Notes: generated from the letters alone by a model not told the origin. A stretch of DNA of 64,000 nt from Plutella xylostella (GCF_932276165.1 NC_064008.1:7755001-7819000), one strand, 5' to 3'; counted from the first letter of the stretch, positions 1-10,806 are shown. Translations and numbers: made by a program.

Positions 1-310
1 TGGGGAAACATAACAAAGCAGTAGCTATACGAAAACATTAAAATTTATGAACAAAATTAAACCCTTCGTCACTGAAATTCAGGCCATAATATAAGCCCGT
101 AAATACCCACATAATCATTAACATTATAACGACATTAATTATTATGGCTCATTATTTTACATTTTCACATGGCTCAAGTTTGGCTGATGTACTTGTATCT
201 TAGATTAACAATATACGAACAAGATGTGTGTTTGTGTTACATACAGAAAAAAATTAAAAAACTGTTTTCATTATGTTTGCTGTCAAACCGTTTTAAGTTC
301 AATCTAATGA
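1..310. other. AT-rich spacer
   Basis: No coding region, inverted repeat or recognisable element. A short stretch near 205-225 resembles one at 43130-43150 that precedes a dispersed repeat core, so some of it may be old repeat. Confidence 0.5.
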
Positions 311-700
311 TAACCATTGTACCACAGACCTGTATTTGAGTAGACAACGCAAGTGCATGTACTTCGCGTGTAAAAAGGGAGTGAAATTATCTTCCTATAG
401 CGCAGTGTCATTAGGGACGTTCCTAAACTAAATCGTTCAAGTGACGTGACTGACGTGACAGTAGGTATAAAAATAATGGCACGCTTGGTTTCTATACAAG
501 GAATGAGACAAGCGTTGTCTATTCAAATACGGGTCTGTGCATTGTACCAATAAATAACATAACAAATCTTGTAACCGAACTCATTCAAAATAAGAGCTCA
601 CGGGTAGAAGGGGGCTGTTATTGGTCGAGACGTTTCTTTTGCACTGATACTCCATCGTGTCCGTATATTTTTAATCTAAGACATGTACGGTGAATTCATT
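311..700. repeat. Dispersed repeat with foldback arms and promoter/polyA-like signals
   Basis: Two imperfect inverted arms of about 40 bp (about 315-357 and 508-552) flank a TATAAAA box at 466-472; AATAAA follows at 549-554. The segment 590-670 read on the minus strand carries a core (GATGGAGTATCAGTGCAAAA, then CGTCTCGACCAATAACA) that recurs on the plus strand at 38250-38320 and 43147-43203. Either a MITE or part of an LTR; the TATA plus AATAAA arrangement favours a promoter-bearing unit, but no target duplication was found. Confidence 0.45.
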
Positions 701-1040
701 ATTTCCACTCCGATGGTAGCGACGTAGTCATTGATCTTCATGAATAAGTATTAAAATCACAATACGATGATATTATTAGGAATACTTGCACAGCTTTATG
801 ACAAGCTATTGCTATATGAGGTCACATAAATCCATTAATATATAAATCTAAATTTTTAATTCAATTATTAATCAATTATAATTTTATTTTTATAATTAGT
901 ATAAGTAGTTAAATTTATTTTAAGTAGCCACTAAATTGACGATTTTTTTTTTAATTTTGTGCATGCAGTGTTTACCTTTAATTGTTTGTGCATCTAGTTT
1001 GTATTTAATTATAGAATTGTAATAGTTTTGATGTAACAAA

Positions 1041-1071
<31 letters not shown>

Positions 1072-1396
1072 ATAGCCTGTTTTGGTTGTGGGTTAGTCTT
1101 AGTTTAATTAACAAAATGCTTACTGGATTTTCTACTCTTACATTTTATACATTATACAATATACATTTATTTTAAAAAGGATTAGGGCAGATTTTTCTGT
1201 AGTGAGATAATTCTGATGATGTCGCATCTGAATGTATTAGACAGTGATAGCAACAAATTTTATTCCTCATATAACATTTTATCTGGCCATTGAAAAATCA
1301 GCCCTTAGTCGTTTAATTATAAGACCGCCAGTTGTACATAATAATATGTGTTAGATTAAGGTTTTAGCGTTGTAATTTGTAATATAAATGTGTATT
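701..1396. other. AT-rich spacer
   Basis: No feature seen except the tetranucleotide run at 1037-1074. Confidence 0.5.
1037..1074. repeat. (AAAT)n microsatellite
   Basis: About nine perfect AAAT units. Such runs often mark retrotransposon 3' tails, but no adjoining element is recognisable here. Confidence 0.9.
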
Positions 1397-1712
1397 GCGA
1401 GGTGAGCTTCACCTTAAAAAGTTTTCCCATGCGAATTCCGGGATAAAAAGTAGCCTATGTTCTTTTTCAGGGTCTACACCATATGTATACGATACGAGAT
1501 TGCTATAAGCAATAAGGTCGCCTTTTTGTACTGTTTTATTTTTAAGTTTTGTTTTTTGTAATTTTTGTTCTTCGTGCAAATAAGGTGTTTTGTATTGTAT
1601 TGTATTGTATTGTATTGTATACCAAATTTCATTCAAATCCGTTCAGTAGTTTTGGCGTGACAGAGTAACAGACAGACAGACACGCATTTATGATATTAGT
1701 TAGGATTAGGAT
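1397..1712 (+). mobile_element. Short lepidopteran repeat (TTAAAAAGTTTTCCC family) with an inserted tail
   Basis: The family consensus visible in this window runs from CGCCTTAAAAAGTTTTCCC, through GGGATAAAAAGTAGCCTATG and ATCCGTTCAGTAGTTTTGGC, to a GACAGACAGACA run and TTATAATATTAGTTAGGAT. This copy is split at about 1490-1620 by foreign sequence ending in a (GTATT)n array, flanked by TGTATAC-like duplications. That insert looks like a short non-LTR 3' end. Confidence 0.7.
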
Positions 1713-2447
1713 TTGTATTCTGTTTTGTTTTGAGTTTCATATTCTTACAAGTATAAGTATTACTTCGGACTTCGCATTGTTCAGTATCAATTTGGAGCAA
1801 AACCCTAGCGGAACATTGGCAGCGTGGCGGAAATAAAAGTGTAAAATCAGAGCAATATTCCTCGTTTACAACTAAAACTGTTTCAACAATCTTATTTCAC
1901 TGAAAGCCAACATAAAACGCTGTACCTGCATTCTAGTGTTGGAATGTAATTTTCGTCATTGTAAAATTTAGACGATTCATGTATTTCATTCACTGTATTC
2001 TTGTAATTGTATTTTGGTGGAGGCTATCTGTTTATGAAGACATTATTTTAACAATTATTGTTTGTATTCTTCAACATATATTATGTTACCTCCAGGATAA
2101 TGATCCTCCAGGATTCAGCTTTATGGGATAATAATATAGATCAAGGTAAAAGGCATCCTAATATCTTAAAGGTAAAATAAATAAAAAATGCTAGAGATCA
2201 GTTGCATGCCAACAGCAGTATGTGGTTTTGCACTGAGGCCACACATCTAGCAGTCACAATCTGTACTTCCTATTTTCTAGAGATAACCTGTACTTATTCT
2301 TCGGCCAGGAATGTGGGTTTCGGCCATTTAGTAAGTAAGTAGGTACTTATTATAAAAAAATACGATAACAAAGGTAACTTCAAATAGCAATTTATATAAG
2401 ACTAATTAAAAATATGCGTAAATTCGTAAATAGTAAGTAATTTTACG
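1713..2447. other. AT-rich spacer
   Basis: No coding or repeat feature recognised. Confidence 0.5.
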
Positions 2448-2655
2448 TAGCCCGCAGAGCCGATGACCGCTGGAGTACAAAGGTTCTGGAGTGGAGACCC
2501 CGTGTCGGCAAACGGCGTGTCGGTCGCCCCCCAACCCGTTGGTCTGATGATCTGCGGAAGGTAGCGGGAAGCCGCTGGATGCAGATGGCGGGTGACCGTT
2601 TGGGGTGGCGATCGTTAGGAGGGGCCTATGTCCAACAGTGGACTACAGAAGGCTG
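2448..2655 (+). pseudogene. RTE-type 3' end relic, divergent subfamily
   Basis: Translates in pieces to the conserved RTE C-terminal pattern (RR-DDRW, VLEWRPR-GKR-VGRPP-RW-DDLRKVAG, then EAYVQQWT) but differs clearly from the abundant RTE family of the window (4-6 kb, 45-50 kb). Ends in a (GA)n run where the main family has a TGATGA tail. A severely 5'-truncated, inactive copy. Confidence 0.7.
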
Positions 2656-2676
2656 AGAGAGAGAGAGAGAGAGAGA
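2656..2676. repeat. (GA)n microsatellite tail
   Basis: Perfect GA dinucleotides directly at the 3' end of the preceding RTE relic, probably its tail. Confidence 0.85.
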
Positions 2677-3525
2677 AGTAATTTTATCAAAAGCTTTTTT
2701 TCTATAATATGTTTGAGACTATATAGCGTAAATAAGTACATTAAGCACCACTTGCCTACACTATAGTTTCCATATACTCCGCTTCTTAAAGCATTGATGA
2801 CCAATATGGAAAACCTATATTTTTAATGTATTTTGAAAGGTAAAAAAAACACTAAATAAAATCTTGTTTTATTTAACGATTCCCTGTATTCGCTTCGGCC
2901 AAAAAACTATTTATTTTTCGGCCACAATATGTATAATATGTGCCCTCTGTGGTTTTCACAAAAGGTGAGAGAGATCTGGTTTCCTCCAGACAAAAGTCTA
3001 TTTGTTAAGCAGACAATTCGTTGCTGTCTGAATAAAATATATCCCTTTAAGACATACACCGTTATTTTAACCCCGGAAAGGATTTTAAATATGAAAAGAT
3101 AGCTTTTATCTTTGCAACGTGTGAACCAGTAAATTTAAATCTTGTTGAAATACGTAATGTTTTTAGAAAAAAGTAGGTACTTATAATATACAGGTTTTGC
3201 TAAAGTGGTACAGTCAGCCGAAAAGGTCATACTGAACAACTTTTGTTCTATGACTTTATAAATTGGTATTTTTTACTTCCACATAGAAACTTTACGTAAA
3301 TTTGAATACGTGCAAAGTTCAGTGTCTCTTGTGTGGTGAACCACAACCCCGTCTCATTGCAAAAGAGACCCAAAAGAATAAAAACAAGCAGCTAATTAGA
3401 ACCGTATCAAAATAAAATGAGACCGACCTGACCTAAAGCCGCGGTCACATTAATTGTTTTGTGTGCACCCCTTAAGAGGAGAGTATAGCTTCGCGATCCT
3501 AGCGAAATAGGTATTTAGGAAAAGT
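2677..3525. other. Spacer with a MITE half at 3189-3290
   Basis: Mostly AT-rich with nothing recognised. At 3189-3290 a decayed half-copy of the CAGGGTGTTGCAAAA MITE family is visible (ATACAGGTTTTGC, then AGCCGAAAAGG and GAACAACTTTTGTTC). Confidence 0.5.
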
Positions 3526-3720
3526 ATTGCTGTCGCTCGTGCACTCGCCCGCGCCGGGCACCGCACACACACATGCAAGTAGCGTCACGCACACATCGAT
3601 GGACGCTGCCGATGCCGCGCCGCCACCGCCGCCGCGCCAACGCGCCTCCGCGCCGGTTGGCGAGAAATTGCGACCAAACACGGAGTGTCTTCGTCTTACC
3701 TTCATATTATTATTTCTGTG
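3526..3720. other. GC-rich, CpG-rich island
   Basis: Strongly GC-rich in an otherwise AT-rich window, with many CpGs and GCC/GCG runs at 3610-3660. Both strands stay open for about 70 codons (minus 3705-3499, plus 3527-3739), but the residues are low complexity and match no family I know. The minus strand has a strong donor-like AAG|GTAAGA near 3697-3705. It may be a promoter/first exon or a GC-rich repeat; which strand is unclear. Confidence 0.35.
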
Positions 3721-4010
3721 TTGTGCTTGTGAGTTGTGACTTGTGAGCGAAACTTGAAATTATTGAAGATAAATAGAAATAAGTATAAGTAATTAGTGAT
3801 AATTTCATGTGAGTAAGTATTTTATTATGTAGGTAATTACCTGATACGTACTTGGACTATCATTTTGTATGTAAGGTTATTTACATAGCTATATATGCAG
3901 TGAATCTAAAAAACATTATGATAGTTTTGTAAAAATATAAGTTTATAAGTACCTACTAACAAAGTTTCGGGGCTGTTTATAAATCTTGAGTTGTCTTAGT
4001 ATTTATTTCT
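3721..4010. other. AT-rich gap with splice-like signals
   Basis: Contains donor-like GTATAAGT (about 3783) and GTGAGTAAGT (about 3809). It ends in a pyrimidine-rich stretch TTTATTTCTTTTAG immediately before the RTE homology, which resembles an acceptor. In the full-length RTE the TTTTAG belongs to the element, so the signal may be chance. Confidence 0.25.
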
Positions 4011-5875
4011 TTTAGCATGAGAAGCAAAAGCAAGGAGTCTAAACTTTCAAGCGAGACACTCGAGCTTATGAGGCAGAGACGCGAATTTCCGTCGGCAGGT
4101 GATACTTCGTCAGAACTACGGGTACTCAACAAGCGTATAAAGAAGCTGATACGAAGAGATCTCCGTCGCTCCAACACACGCGCCATAGAAGCAGCAATTG
4201 AGCAAAATCGGGGGTCAAAAGTCTTCGTTCAGCAACTTGGGAGAGGCCACTTGACGAAGTTGAGGTCTGCAGATGGTAATATCGTTGCCTCTAAGCCGGA
4301 GGTTCTTGCCGAAATCGAAGGTTTTTACGGACAACTTTATGCTTCACACGCGCAGAAGTCTGTGGCTCAGCTCACCGATTCCAGAGCGCCACTAATATGC
4401 CACTACACTGACGACATCCCTGACGTCGACATAGGCGAGATTAGGATAGCCCTTGAGCAGCTTAAAAACAACAAGGCTTCGGGTGAAGACGGAATTACTA
4501 CAGAGCTTCTGAAAGCTGGAGGTATTGCAATCCTCGAACAGCTCCAGAGGCTCTTCAATTCGGTTCTTCGCAATGGCATTACACCGGAGGCATGGTCTGA
4601 GAGCGTCGTGGTATTGTTCTTTAAGAAGGGTGACAAAACCCTTCTGAAGAACTATAGACCGATCTCGCTTTTAAGCCATGTATAGGTACAAGCTGTTCTC
4701 AAGGGTTATCACGAACCGTCTTGCCCAAAAGTTAGACGAGTTTCAGTTTCGAAAAGGCTTTAGTACAATAGACCACATCCACACAGTAAGGCAGATTATA
4801 CAGAAGACCGAAGAGTATAATCAGCCTTTGTGGACTATGAAAAAGCCTTCGACTCCATCGAGACCTGGGCAGTTTTGGAATCCTTGCTGAGATGCCAAAT
4901 CGATTGGCGCTATATCGAGGTGTTGAGATGTCTGTACAACGCCGCTACTATGACTGTCCAAGTACAGGACCACAAGACAAGACCTATCCAACTGCAACGT
5001 GGAGTGAGAAAGGGGGATGTGATATCTCCGAAACTGTTCACCAATGCATTGGAAGATGTCTTTAAGACGTTGGACTGGAAAGGACATGGCAAATGTATAA
5101 ATGGCGAGTACATGTCACACCTCCGCTTCGCGGACGACATCGTTATTATGGCAGAATCTCTGCAGGAACTCAGCTGGATGCTAAGTGGCCTAAATGCTGC
5201 TTCCCGACGTGTAGGCCTCGGTATGAACTTGGACAAGACGAAAGTCATGTACAATGCTCACATCAAACCGGAGCCGGTCGCCGTTGGTGAGGCAACAATC
5301 GAAGTTGTGCAAGAATATGTCTACCTCGGGCAGACTATTCGGCTAGGCAGAAGCAACTTCGACAAGGAGGCTGCAAGGCGCATCCAACTGGGTTGGGCTG
5401 CATTCGGGAAACTTCGTCACATATTCTCCTCGGCCATTCCTCAGAGCCTGAAGACAAAAGTCTTTAACCAGTGCGTCCTGCCAGTGATGACGTATGGTGC
5501 AGAGACGTGGACACTGACGGTAGGACTGGTCCATCGATTTAAAGTCGCTCAGCGTGCTATGGAGAGAGCTATGCTTGGGGTTTCTCTGATGGATCGTATC
5601 AGAAATGAGGTTTTCCGTCAGAGGACTAAGGTTACCGACATAGCTGTCAAAATATGCAAGCTGAAGTGGCAGTGGGCTGGTCATATCTGCCGAAGAACCG
5701 ATAACCGTTGGGGTAGACGAGTTCTCGAGTGGAGACCACGAACAGGCAAACGCAGCGTGGGACGCCCTCCTGCTCTCTGGACCGACGACCTTAGGCGGGT
5801 AGCGGGTAGTGGTTGGATGAGGAAGGCCGAGGACCGAGTGCAGCAGTGGATGATTATTGGCTGAAGATGTCTTAG
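4011..5875 (+). pseudogene. 5'-truncated RTE retrotransposon, endonuclease lost, RT frameshifted
   Basis: Nearly identical in sequence to the full-length RTE at 44877-50150, but it starts in the linker before the RT domain. RT landmarks are visible: KNYRPISLLSHV (to 4681), the FADD catalytic motif near 5131-5142, then the RTE C-terminal region ending in WMIIG at 5864. Against the intact copy it has a 4-bp insertion at about 4684, an 18-bp deletion near 4746, a 13-bp deletion near 4829 and a 30-bp deletion near 5839, so the reading frame breaks twice. The site where transposon B sits in the other copy is uninterrupted here (TA at 5316-5317). The 3' end is GGCTGAAGATG, a mutated TGATGA-type tail. 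Not functional. Confidence 0.9.
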
Positions 5876-6126
5876 TAGGTATACTTACCTAAGTAATTAT
5901 ATCATAGAATACATTTTATTATTCGCTTTTGTGGCCTCAATTCAATTTATAGTAAGTATTATATTTTTATGTAAGTAACTATGTTAGTTTAGATGTAAGT
6001 AAATAAAATTTCCTAAGTAACCTAATCCATGTTGAGTGAGGATTAAAAATATAATATAGTCACTAGTAATTTTTTTGTTTGAAAACCTACTAGTACTTTA
6101 AACTTTTCCTATTCACATCTTTTTAT
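5876..6126. other. AT-rich spacer
   Basis: Nothing recognised. Confidence 0.5.
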
Positions 6127-6385
6127 ATACAGGGTGTCCCAAATTAAAGTGCACATCTAAATTATAGTGACTTAATTTAAACAACTTTTGTTTTACGACT
6201 TTTTTAAATTCGTGAAAAAAAATCTACTGTCTATAGTAAAAAATCTCATAGCCAACAAAGTTTCTATGAATTAGCAAAAATAAAATTCGCAAACAATCAA
6301 AAGTCTTAAAACAAAAGATGTTTAGAATGACGAGTTGTGTCACTATGATTCGGATGTGCAATTTAACATGGGACATCCTGTGTAT
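6127..6385. mobile_element. MITE, ACAGGGTGTCCCAAATTAA termini
   Basis: Imperfect terminal inverted repeats of about 45 bp (6129-6172 against 6338-6383), TA-rich flanks, no coding capacity. Related in its terminal bases to the CAGGGTGTTGCAAAA elements at 11285 and 53308. Confidence 0.75.
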
Positions 6386-6556
6386 ATCTATAGATATCGA
6401 TAACGCAGGTGGGATCCCATCTCTACTATCGACTTCACTATGGACATCCCTATCGTACGTGTGCTTTGCTTCCCCCCCGACCCTCAATCGTGCGATAGAG
6501 AGCACTGCAGCTCGGGACTGACAATAGGTACTTTTCTTGATGAAATTCTGGTTTTG

Positions 6557-6870
6557 GGAGAAAACGTTTTACACTAACTAAATATCAACCAATCTCTTTG
6601 ATTTTAGTGTCAATCGCTTCAGCTTAATATATTCTAGGTTTATAGGTTTCGCTTTTTTTTAAAAAATACGTTGTTATTGATCCACAAACGGCTTAATTCA
6701 ACAAAGTCGCAATCACAAAAAAAAACATTATTTGAGGTGCCTATAAGTTTGAATCTATAGAAAATTTTGAAAAAAGGAAAACCTATAAACCTAGTTATTC
6801 CTTGTGTCAATAACATATTAAAAAATCATGGAGATTGGATAATATTTAGGGGTAGTAAAACGTTTTCTCC
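6557..6870. mobile_element. MITE, GGAGAAAACGTTTTAC termini, 5-bp duplication
   Basis: Terminal inverted repeats GGAGAAAACGTTTTAC (6557-6572 and 6855-6870) with further imperfect pairing inside, including CTAGGTTTATAGGTTT at 6635-6650 against AAACCTATAAACCTAG. Direct flanks TTTTG at 6552-6556 and 6871-6875 look like a 5-bp target duplication. Non-coding, superfamily unassigned. Confidence 0.7.
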
Positions 6871-7060
6871 TTTTGTATGGACGAGCAAGTGCTATACTCT
6901 ACTCTTAATTACTTTGGGGACTGTAAAAATATGTGAACCCGGCTTTCGTTTTACAAAATTATTTGCTGTCTAAATAATTTCGTTTGCTTCTCAATTCGTT
7001 TGTAAAAAAAAAACTTGTTTTCGGATGTCTTTCTAAACACATTGGTGACGACTTCTGAAA

Positions 7061-7166
7061 GGTGGCGTGTAATGATCGGATGCGGAAAGCTCTAGTTCGC
7101 ATCCAGTGGCGTGCTTTCGGAGATCCCTTCGTCCAGCAGTGGACTGCTATAGGCTGATGATGATGG
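7061..7166 (+). pseudogene. RTE-type 3' end relic
   Basis: Short fragment with the family signature GTCCAGCAGTGGACTGCTAT followed by AGGCTGATGATGATGG. Only the last 30 or so codons and the tail remain. Confidence 0.65.
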
Positions 7167-7221
7167 AATCTACTATAAAAGTAGTTCCTACTCGCAATTT
7201 ATACAGTAGGTACTTATGTTG

Positions 7222-7310
7222 GATAGAGAGCGGTGGTGGCGTAATGGATAAGGCCTCGTCCTCTCAATAGAGAGGCCGTGGGTTCAAATCCTGACCTGTA
7301 CCAATTAATT
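7222..7310 (+). mobile_element. SINE head, tRNA-derived (GGTGGTGGCGTAATGG)
   Basis: Resembles a tRNA: A-box-like GGCGTAATGGATAAGG, B-box-like GGGTTCAAATCC, hairpin CCTCT/AGAGG between. The same head lies inverted at 9353-9270 as part of a longer SINE, so this is a SINE head rather than a tRNA gene. Confidence 0.6.
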
Positions 7311-7522
7311 CTCCTATTTTCTTCGAAATAGTAACTGTTGTAAACAGTAGAGTCAAACTTTGTCACAAACCTCAGTCAATTTGGTTGGTCCAGTCCGAAT
7401 GCGAGCATTCAATGTTGACAATAGGATGCCATTCGGGCTTAACATTTCGATATATTCATACTGGACTTGAGCCAAAACACGTCGCTTTAGGGTTGTTCTA
7501 CATTGATGTCCTATGCCACATA

Positions 7523-7665
7523 CCTAGCACGGGGCGCAAGGGGCACATGTCAAGACATGATAAAAGTTTTCGCCCTTGCCCTCAAAGCTGCGCGATGTGA
7601 GTGAGCGTGAGCGCGGCGGAAAACTTTTGTCACGTCTTGGAGTGCGTCTTGCGCTCCTTGCTAGG
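7523..7665. mobile_element. MITE, CCTAGCACGGGGCGCAAG termini, copy 1
   Basis: Inverted termini CCTAGCACGGGGCGCAAG (left) and the imperfect complement ending GCTAGG (right), with internal self-complementary GATGTGAGTGAGCG and AAAACTTTTGTCACG. GC-richer than its surroundings. A second copy lies at 7874-8007. Confidence 0.7.
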
Positions 7666-7873
7666 TCTTCTCGGCGCATAACAAGGCGTGACAAAAAATA
7701 TGCGTCACGCTCTTGAGTACACATAATAATCGACTAAGTCAATTACTTTTAAACATTATACTAACTTACTATAAAACGTAGACTAAGTATAATTGTGGTA
7801 ATTTTTTTTTATTGTAGTCCAGATATTTCATAAATATCATTAGGTACTTTAAAGCCAGTTCTAAATTATAAGT

Positions 7874-8007
7874 CCTAGCACGGGGCGCAAGATGAGCACA
7901 TCAAGACGTAAAAAAAGGTTTCTGTTGCACTCGCTTTCGAAGCAGCACGATGTGAGTGAGCGTGACGCAAAACTATTGTCACGGCGCTTCTTGCCCCCCA
8001 TGCTAGG
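7874..8007. mobile_element. MITE, CCTAGCACGGGGCGCAAG termini, copy 2
   Basis: Same termini and same internal GATGTGAGTGAGCGTGA segment as copy 1, in the same orientation about 210 bp away. Confidence 0.7.
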
Positions 8008-8316
8008 CCTTCAGAACTATGTGTATTCTAAGCTAAGCGTATCAAAGTCTAGTGCATTTAACAGGAACTGCCCTAAATCGGATTGTGACTTTATGGACAT
8101 CCATTCCATAACCTGCTGCGGTTGTAAATACTCCTTGTGATGTGCCGTTTTATGTCTTGTTGTGTTATCCCGTTTATTTACTTAATGTTGTATATCTACT
8201 TCAGTTAGATACTTACCATTTTACTATGGTGTAAGTAACAGTGTATTCCTATACCTATTATTTATAAAAAAAAAAAAAAAAAACAATAATAAAAATAATA
8301 TATAGGTACTTCCAGG

Positions 8317-8575
8317 TTTGATGGCTTAATATCTACCGATCCCAAGAATTGATTCGTAGGGTCAAACAGGGCAATGTACTAACTACACACCCTGTTTGAT
8401 GGTTTGATGTTTACCGATCCCAAGATTATTATTTCTTCTTATTTCGTAGGATCAAACCTGACAAACTACTACGTATAGACCCTGTTTGATGTTTGATGAT
8501 ATGCCTATCCTATATTTGATGATCCTAAGACTAATACTTACTACATACCTACCTATAAACGTAGGTTCAAAAATA
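8317..8575. repeat. Degenerate tandem repeat, TTTGATGG...TCAAAC units
   Basis: Three decaying units each beginning TTTGATG, passing ACCGATCCCAAGA and CGTAGGRTCAAAC, with CCCTGTTTGATG at the joins. Each unit starts and ends with complementary TTTGA/TCAAA, so the array can also fold. Confidence 0.6.
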
Positions 8576-8701
8576 AAAAACCGCGTTATACCTATACTTA
8601 TACTAATCTTGCCCATATTATAGGTGATATACCTACTTTATATTATGTATTACCTACCTACTTATATGCACTTTTGTCTAAAATGCAACAATCTAATATA
8701 A

Positions 8702-8730
8702 GCACACACACACGCACACACACACTCACA

Positions 8731-8782
<52 letters not shown>
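8702..8782. repeat. (CA)n microsatellite
   Basis: About 40 CA units with a few CG and CT interruptions at the left. Confidence 0.95.
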
Positions 8783-8783
<1 letters not shown>

Positions 8784-8889
8784 ATGTGTCAGATTCACAT
8801 AACTTGTTATATTGTTATCTTTGTTATCTTTAACTATCCTTAACTTAAAATCTTACACAGTTAAGCTTATGTTGCTTTCAATATTTTTA

Positions 8890-9018
8890 ACCGTATGCTA
8901 TTAAAAGAGCGGGGCCGTCTGTCACAGGTATTGTTTACTTACTAGGCGGTCCCAACCTTGTATGTAATCTAGGCTAAGCTTTAAACGAAATAAACGTTAT
9001 TATTTATTATTTATTTAG
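8890..9018 (+). mobile_element. Non-LTR retrotransposon 3' end
   Basis: GTATGTAATCTAGGCTAAGC, then AAATAAACGTTATTATTTATT, looks like a 3' UTR with an AATAAA signal and a simple-repeat tail. No coding sequence is attached. Confidence 0.45.
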
Positions 9019-9021
9019 TTA

Positions 9022-9353
9022 TTATTCTATTCTATTCTCTGTGAGGGTGTAAGTACCTGCACTTGGCTCTCTCGAGTGGAACCTTTGTGCATATCTCCAA
9101 GGTCTAAAGTGCCTTCCTAAGCTTGGACCATTTCCCACCACGCTGGTCCACTGCGGGTTGGTGGGTTCACATATCTAGATGTGCTAAATCTAGATATGCA
9201 GGTTTCCTCACGATGTTTTCCTTCACCGTAAGAGCGATGGTATACATTGTACTTAAGTTAAAAGAACTCATTGGTACATTTCAGCGCCGGGATCGAACCC
9301 GCATCTCTGGCGTGAGAAGCGGGCGCTTACCCGACTGAGCTACCACCGCTCTA
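9022..9353 (-). mobile_element. SINE, tRNA-headed (AGAGCGGTGGTAGCTCAG head)
   Basis: Read on the minus strand it begins AGAGCGGTGGTAGCTCAGTC with a B box GGGTTCGATCCC, then a body (CACTGGCC-type segment with ACCAACCCGCAGTGGACCAG) and an (AATAG)n tail. This is the most complete copy of this family in the window; partial copies are at 14310, 22958, 40717, 42762, 61605, 62409 and 63870. Confidence 0.8.
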
Positions 9354-9577
9354 TATTATTACCGCGTATTCCTATACCATTAACGCTGAGTTGCAGAAAG
9401 GAACTCGACCTTAAATATTTTTATGTAGCAGGTACTTATGTTGGATTTCAGAAAGGAACTTTAAGCTAATGGGACCTTAAATGTATAGCTACCTTACTTT
9501 GACATTATACGAATTAAAGAGAGACAAAGGTTTTAATGTTCACTTTAGTTAGGTACCATTTTACTATGATGTAAGTA

Positions 9578-9788
9578 CGGTGGCCTGCGCCTAAAAGTAT
9601 ACAGGCGGAGTTTTTAAAATAACGATCCCTGATGATGAAGGGACCAGCTACATCTGTTATAAATCCGGGGACTTGTTGTGTGTGATGTGTGTAGCAGTGG
9701 TGTTTATGTGGATGTGTTTGAGCAGCATGTGAGCTGGAGATCGCTATTTTAAAAACTCCGACTGTTTACTTTTAGGCGCAGGCCACCG
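9578..9788. mobile_element. MITE, CGGTGGCCTGCGCCTAAAAG termini
   Basis: Terminal inverted repeats of about 50 bp (9578-9627 against 9739-9788), flanked by TA on both sides (9576-9577 and 9789-9790). Non-coding, with a GT-rich centre. The TA duplication suggests a Tc1/mariner-type mobiliser. Confidence 0.8.
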
Positions 9789-10029
9789 TACATTACAATG
9801 TATTCGAATATTCCTATGCCATAATAATCCTCTTCCATTTAGCTGCGTTTATTAATTTATTCTCTGTAGGTACCTACAGTATGGGGCAAAGAAATCGGAT
9901 CCAATATCACTAGCCTGTTTTTAGCACTCGGATCTGAATGCAATAAAATTAGCCATAATAAAAAATAAATAAGTTATCTTACTTTAATATCACTTGACCA
10001 ACTACTAGTACAGATAACATTCACACAAC

Positions 10030-10329
10030 ATAAAATAATAATTAAAAAAATTAAAAAACCGACTTCAAAAAACCACTAAAATGTAAGAAATAATTTAAGG
10101 TTTACACAAATTCTACTCGTATGAGACAGTACAAATATACCTAAGCAGGAACTGTTCTTTTTTTATGTTGGTGCGGTGACAAAGTAATCTGAAGAAATAT
10201 GGCACCAACTTCAACAAGGTATATTTGTACTGTCTCATACGAGTAGAATTTGTGTAAACCTTAAATTATTTCTTACATTTTAGTGGTTTTTTGAAGTCGG
10301 TTTTTTAATTTTTTTAATTATTATTTTAT
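10030..10329. repeat. Perfect long inverted repeat, 113-bp arms, 74-bp loop
   Basis: 10030-10142 is the exact reverse complement of 10217-10329 by base-by-base reading. The arms contain CCGACTTCAAAAAACCAC, a terminus of the lepidopteran repeat that continues to about 10806. No mismatch was seen, so the palindrome is recent or maintained. Confidence 0.9.
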
Positions 10330-10806
10330 TTAATAGTTTTTAGTTTATTTGTAATAATTTTCAATCAAAAGTAAGGTGCAAATGATACCAAAAAGTCCTA
10401 CTAATCAATACGAATCATTCAAGCCTAAACACGAAGTAGTTGCTATATACCGTTGAGGAGTTCCCCTGACTGCCTTCCGTTTCCATCATCAGATCAGCTC
10501 AAGGTCACCATCATATTTTTTTGTTATAAAAACTATATTTACGTTCTTAATTTCATTAGAATCGGTTAATATGTGCCCAAAATGGAAATTCATACCCTGT
10601 TTTTACCCCTTTACCCACCCTTGGGGGTGAGATAAAATTCTGAAAAAAAAATGGGACCACCTGGGAGCTCAACCCAATACAACAAAAAAAGAATTTTCAA
10701 AATCGGTTCATAAACGGCGGAGTAATCGGTGAACATACATAAAAAAAAATATAAAAAAAAGATCCCGACGAATTGAGAACCTCCTCCTTTTTTTGAAGTC
10801 GGTTAA
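10330..10806. mobile_element. CCGACTTCAAAAA repeat, remainder
   Basis: Continues the repeat that begins with the inverted arm: ACCCACCCTTGGGGGTGAG, TTTTCAAAATCGGTTCA, ending in TTTTTTGAAGTCGGTTAAAAA, the complement of the left terminus. No coding capacity. Confidence 0.6.

Noticed and set aside
1037..1074. End of a non-LTR element at the (AAAT)n run
   Set aside because: No 3' UTR, polyadenylation signal or coding relic is attached on either side.
3499..3739. Short protein gene in the GC-rich island
   Set aside because: Both strands are open only because the sequence is GC-rich; peptides are Ala/Pro/Gly-rich with no family match.
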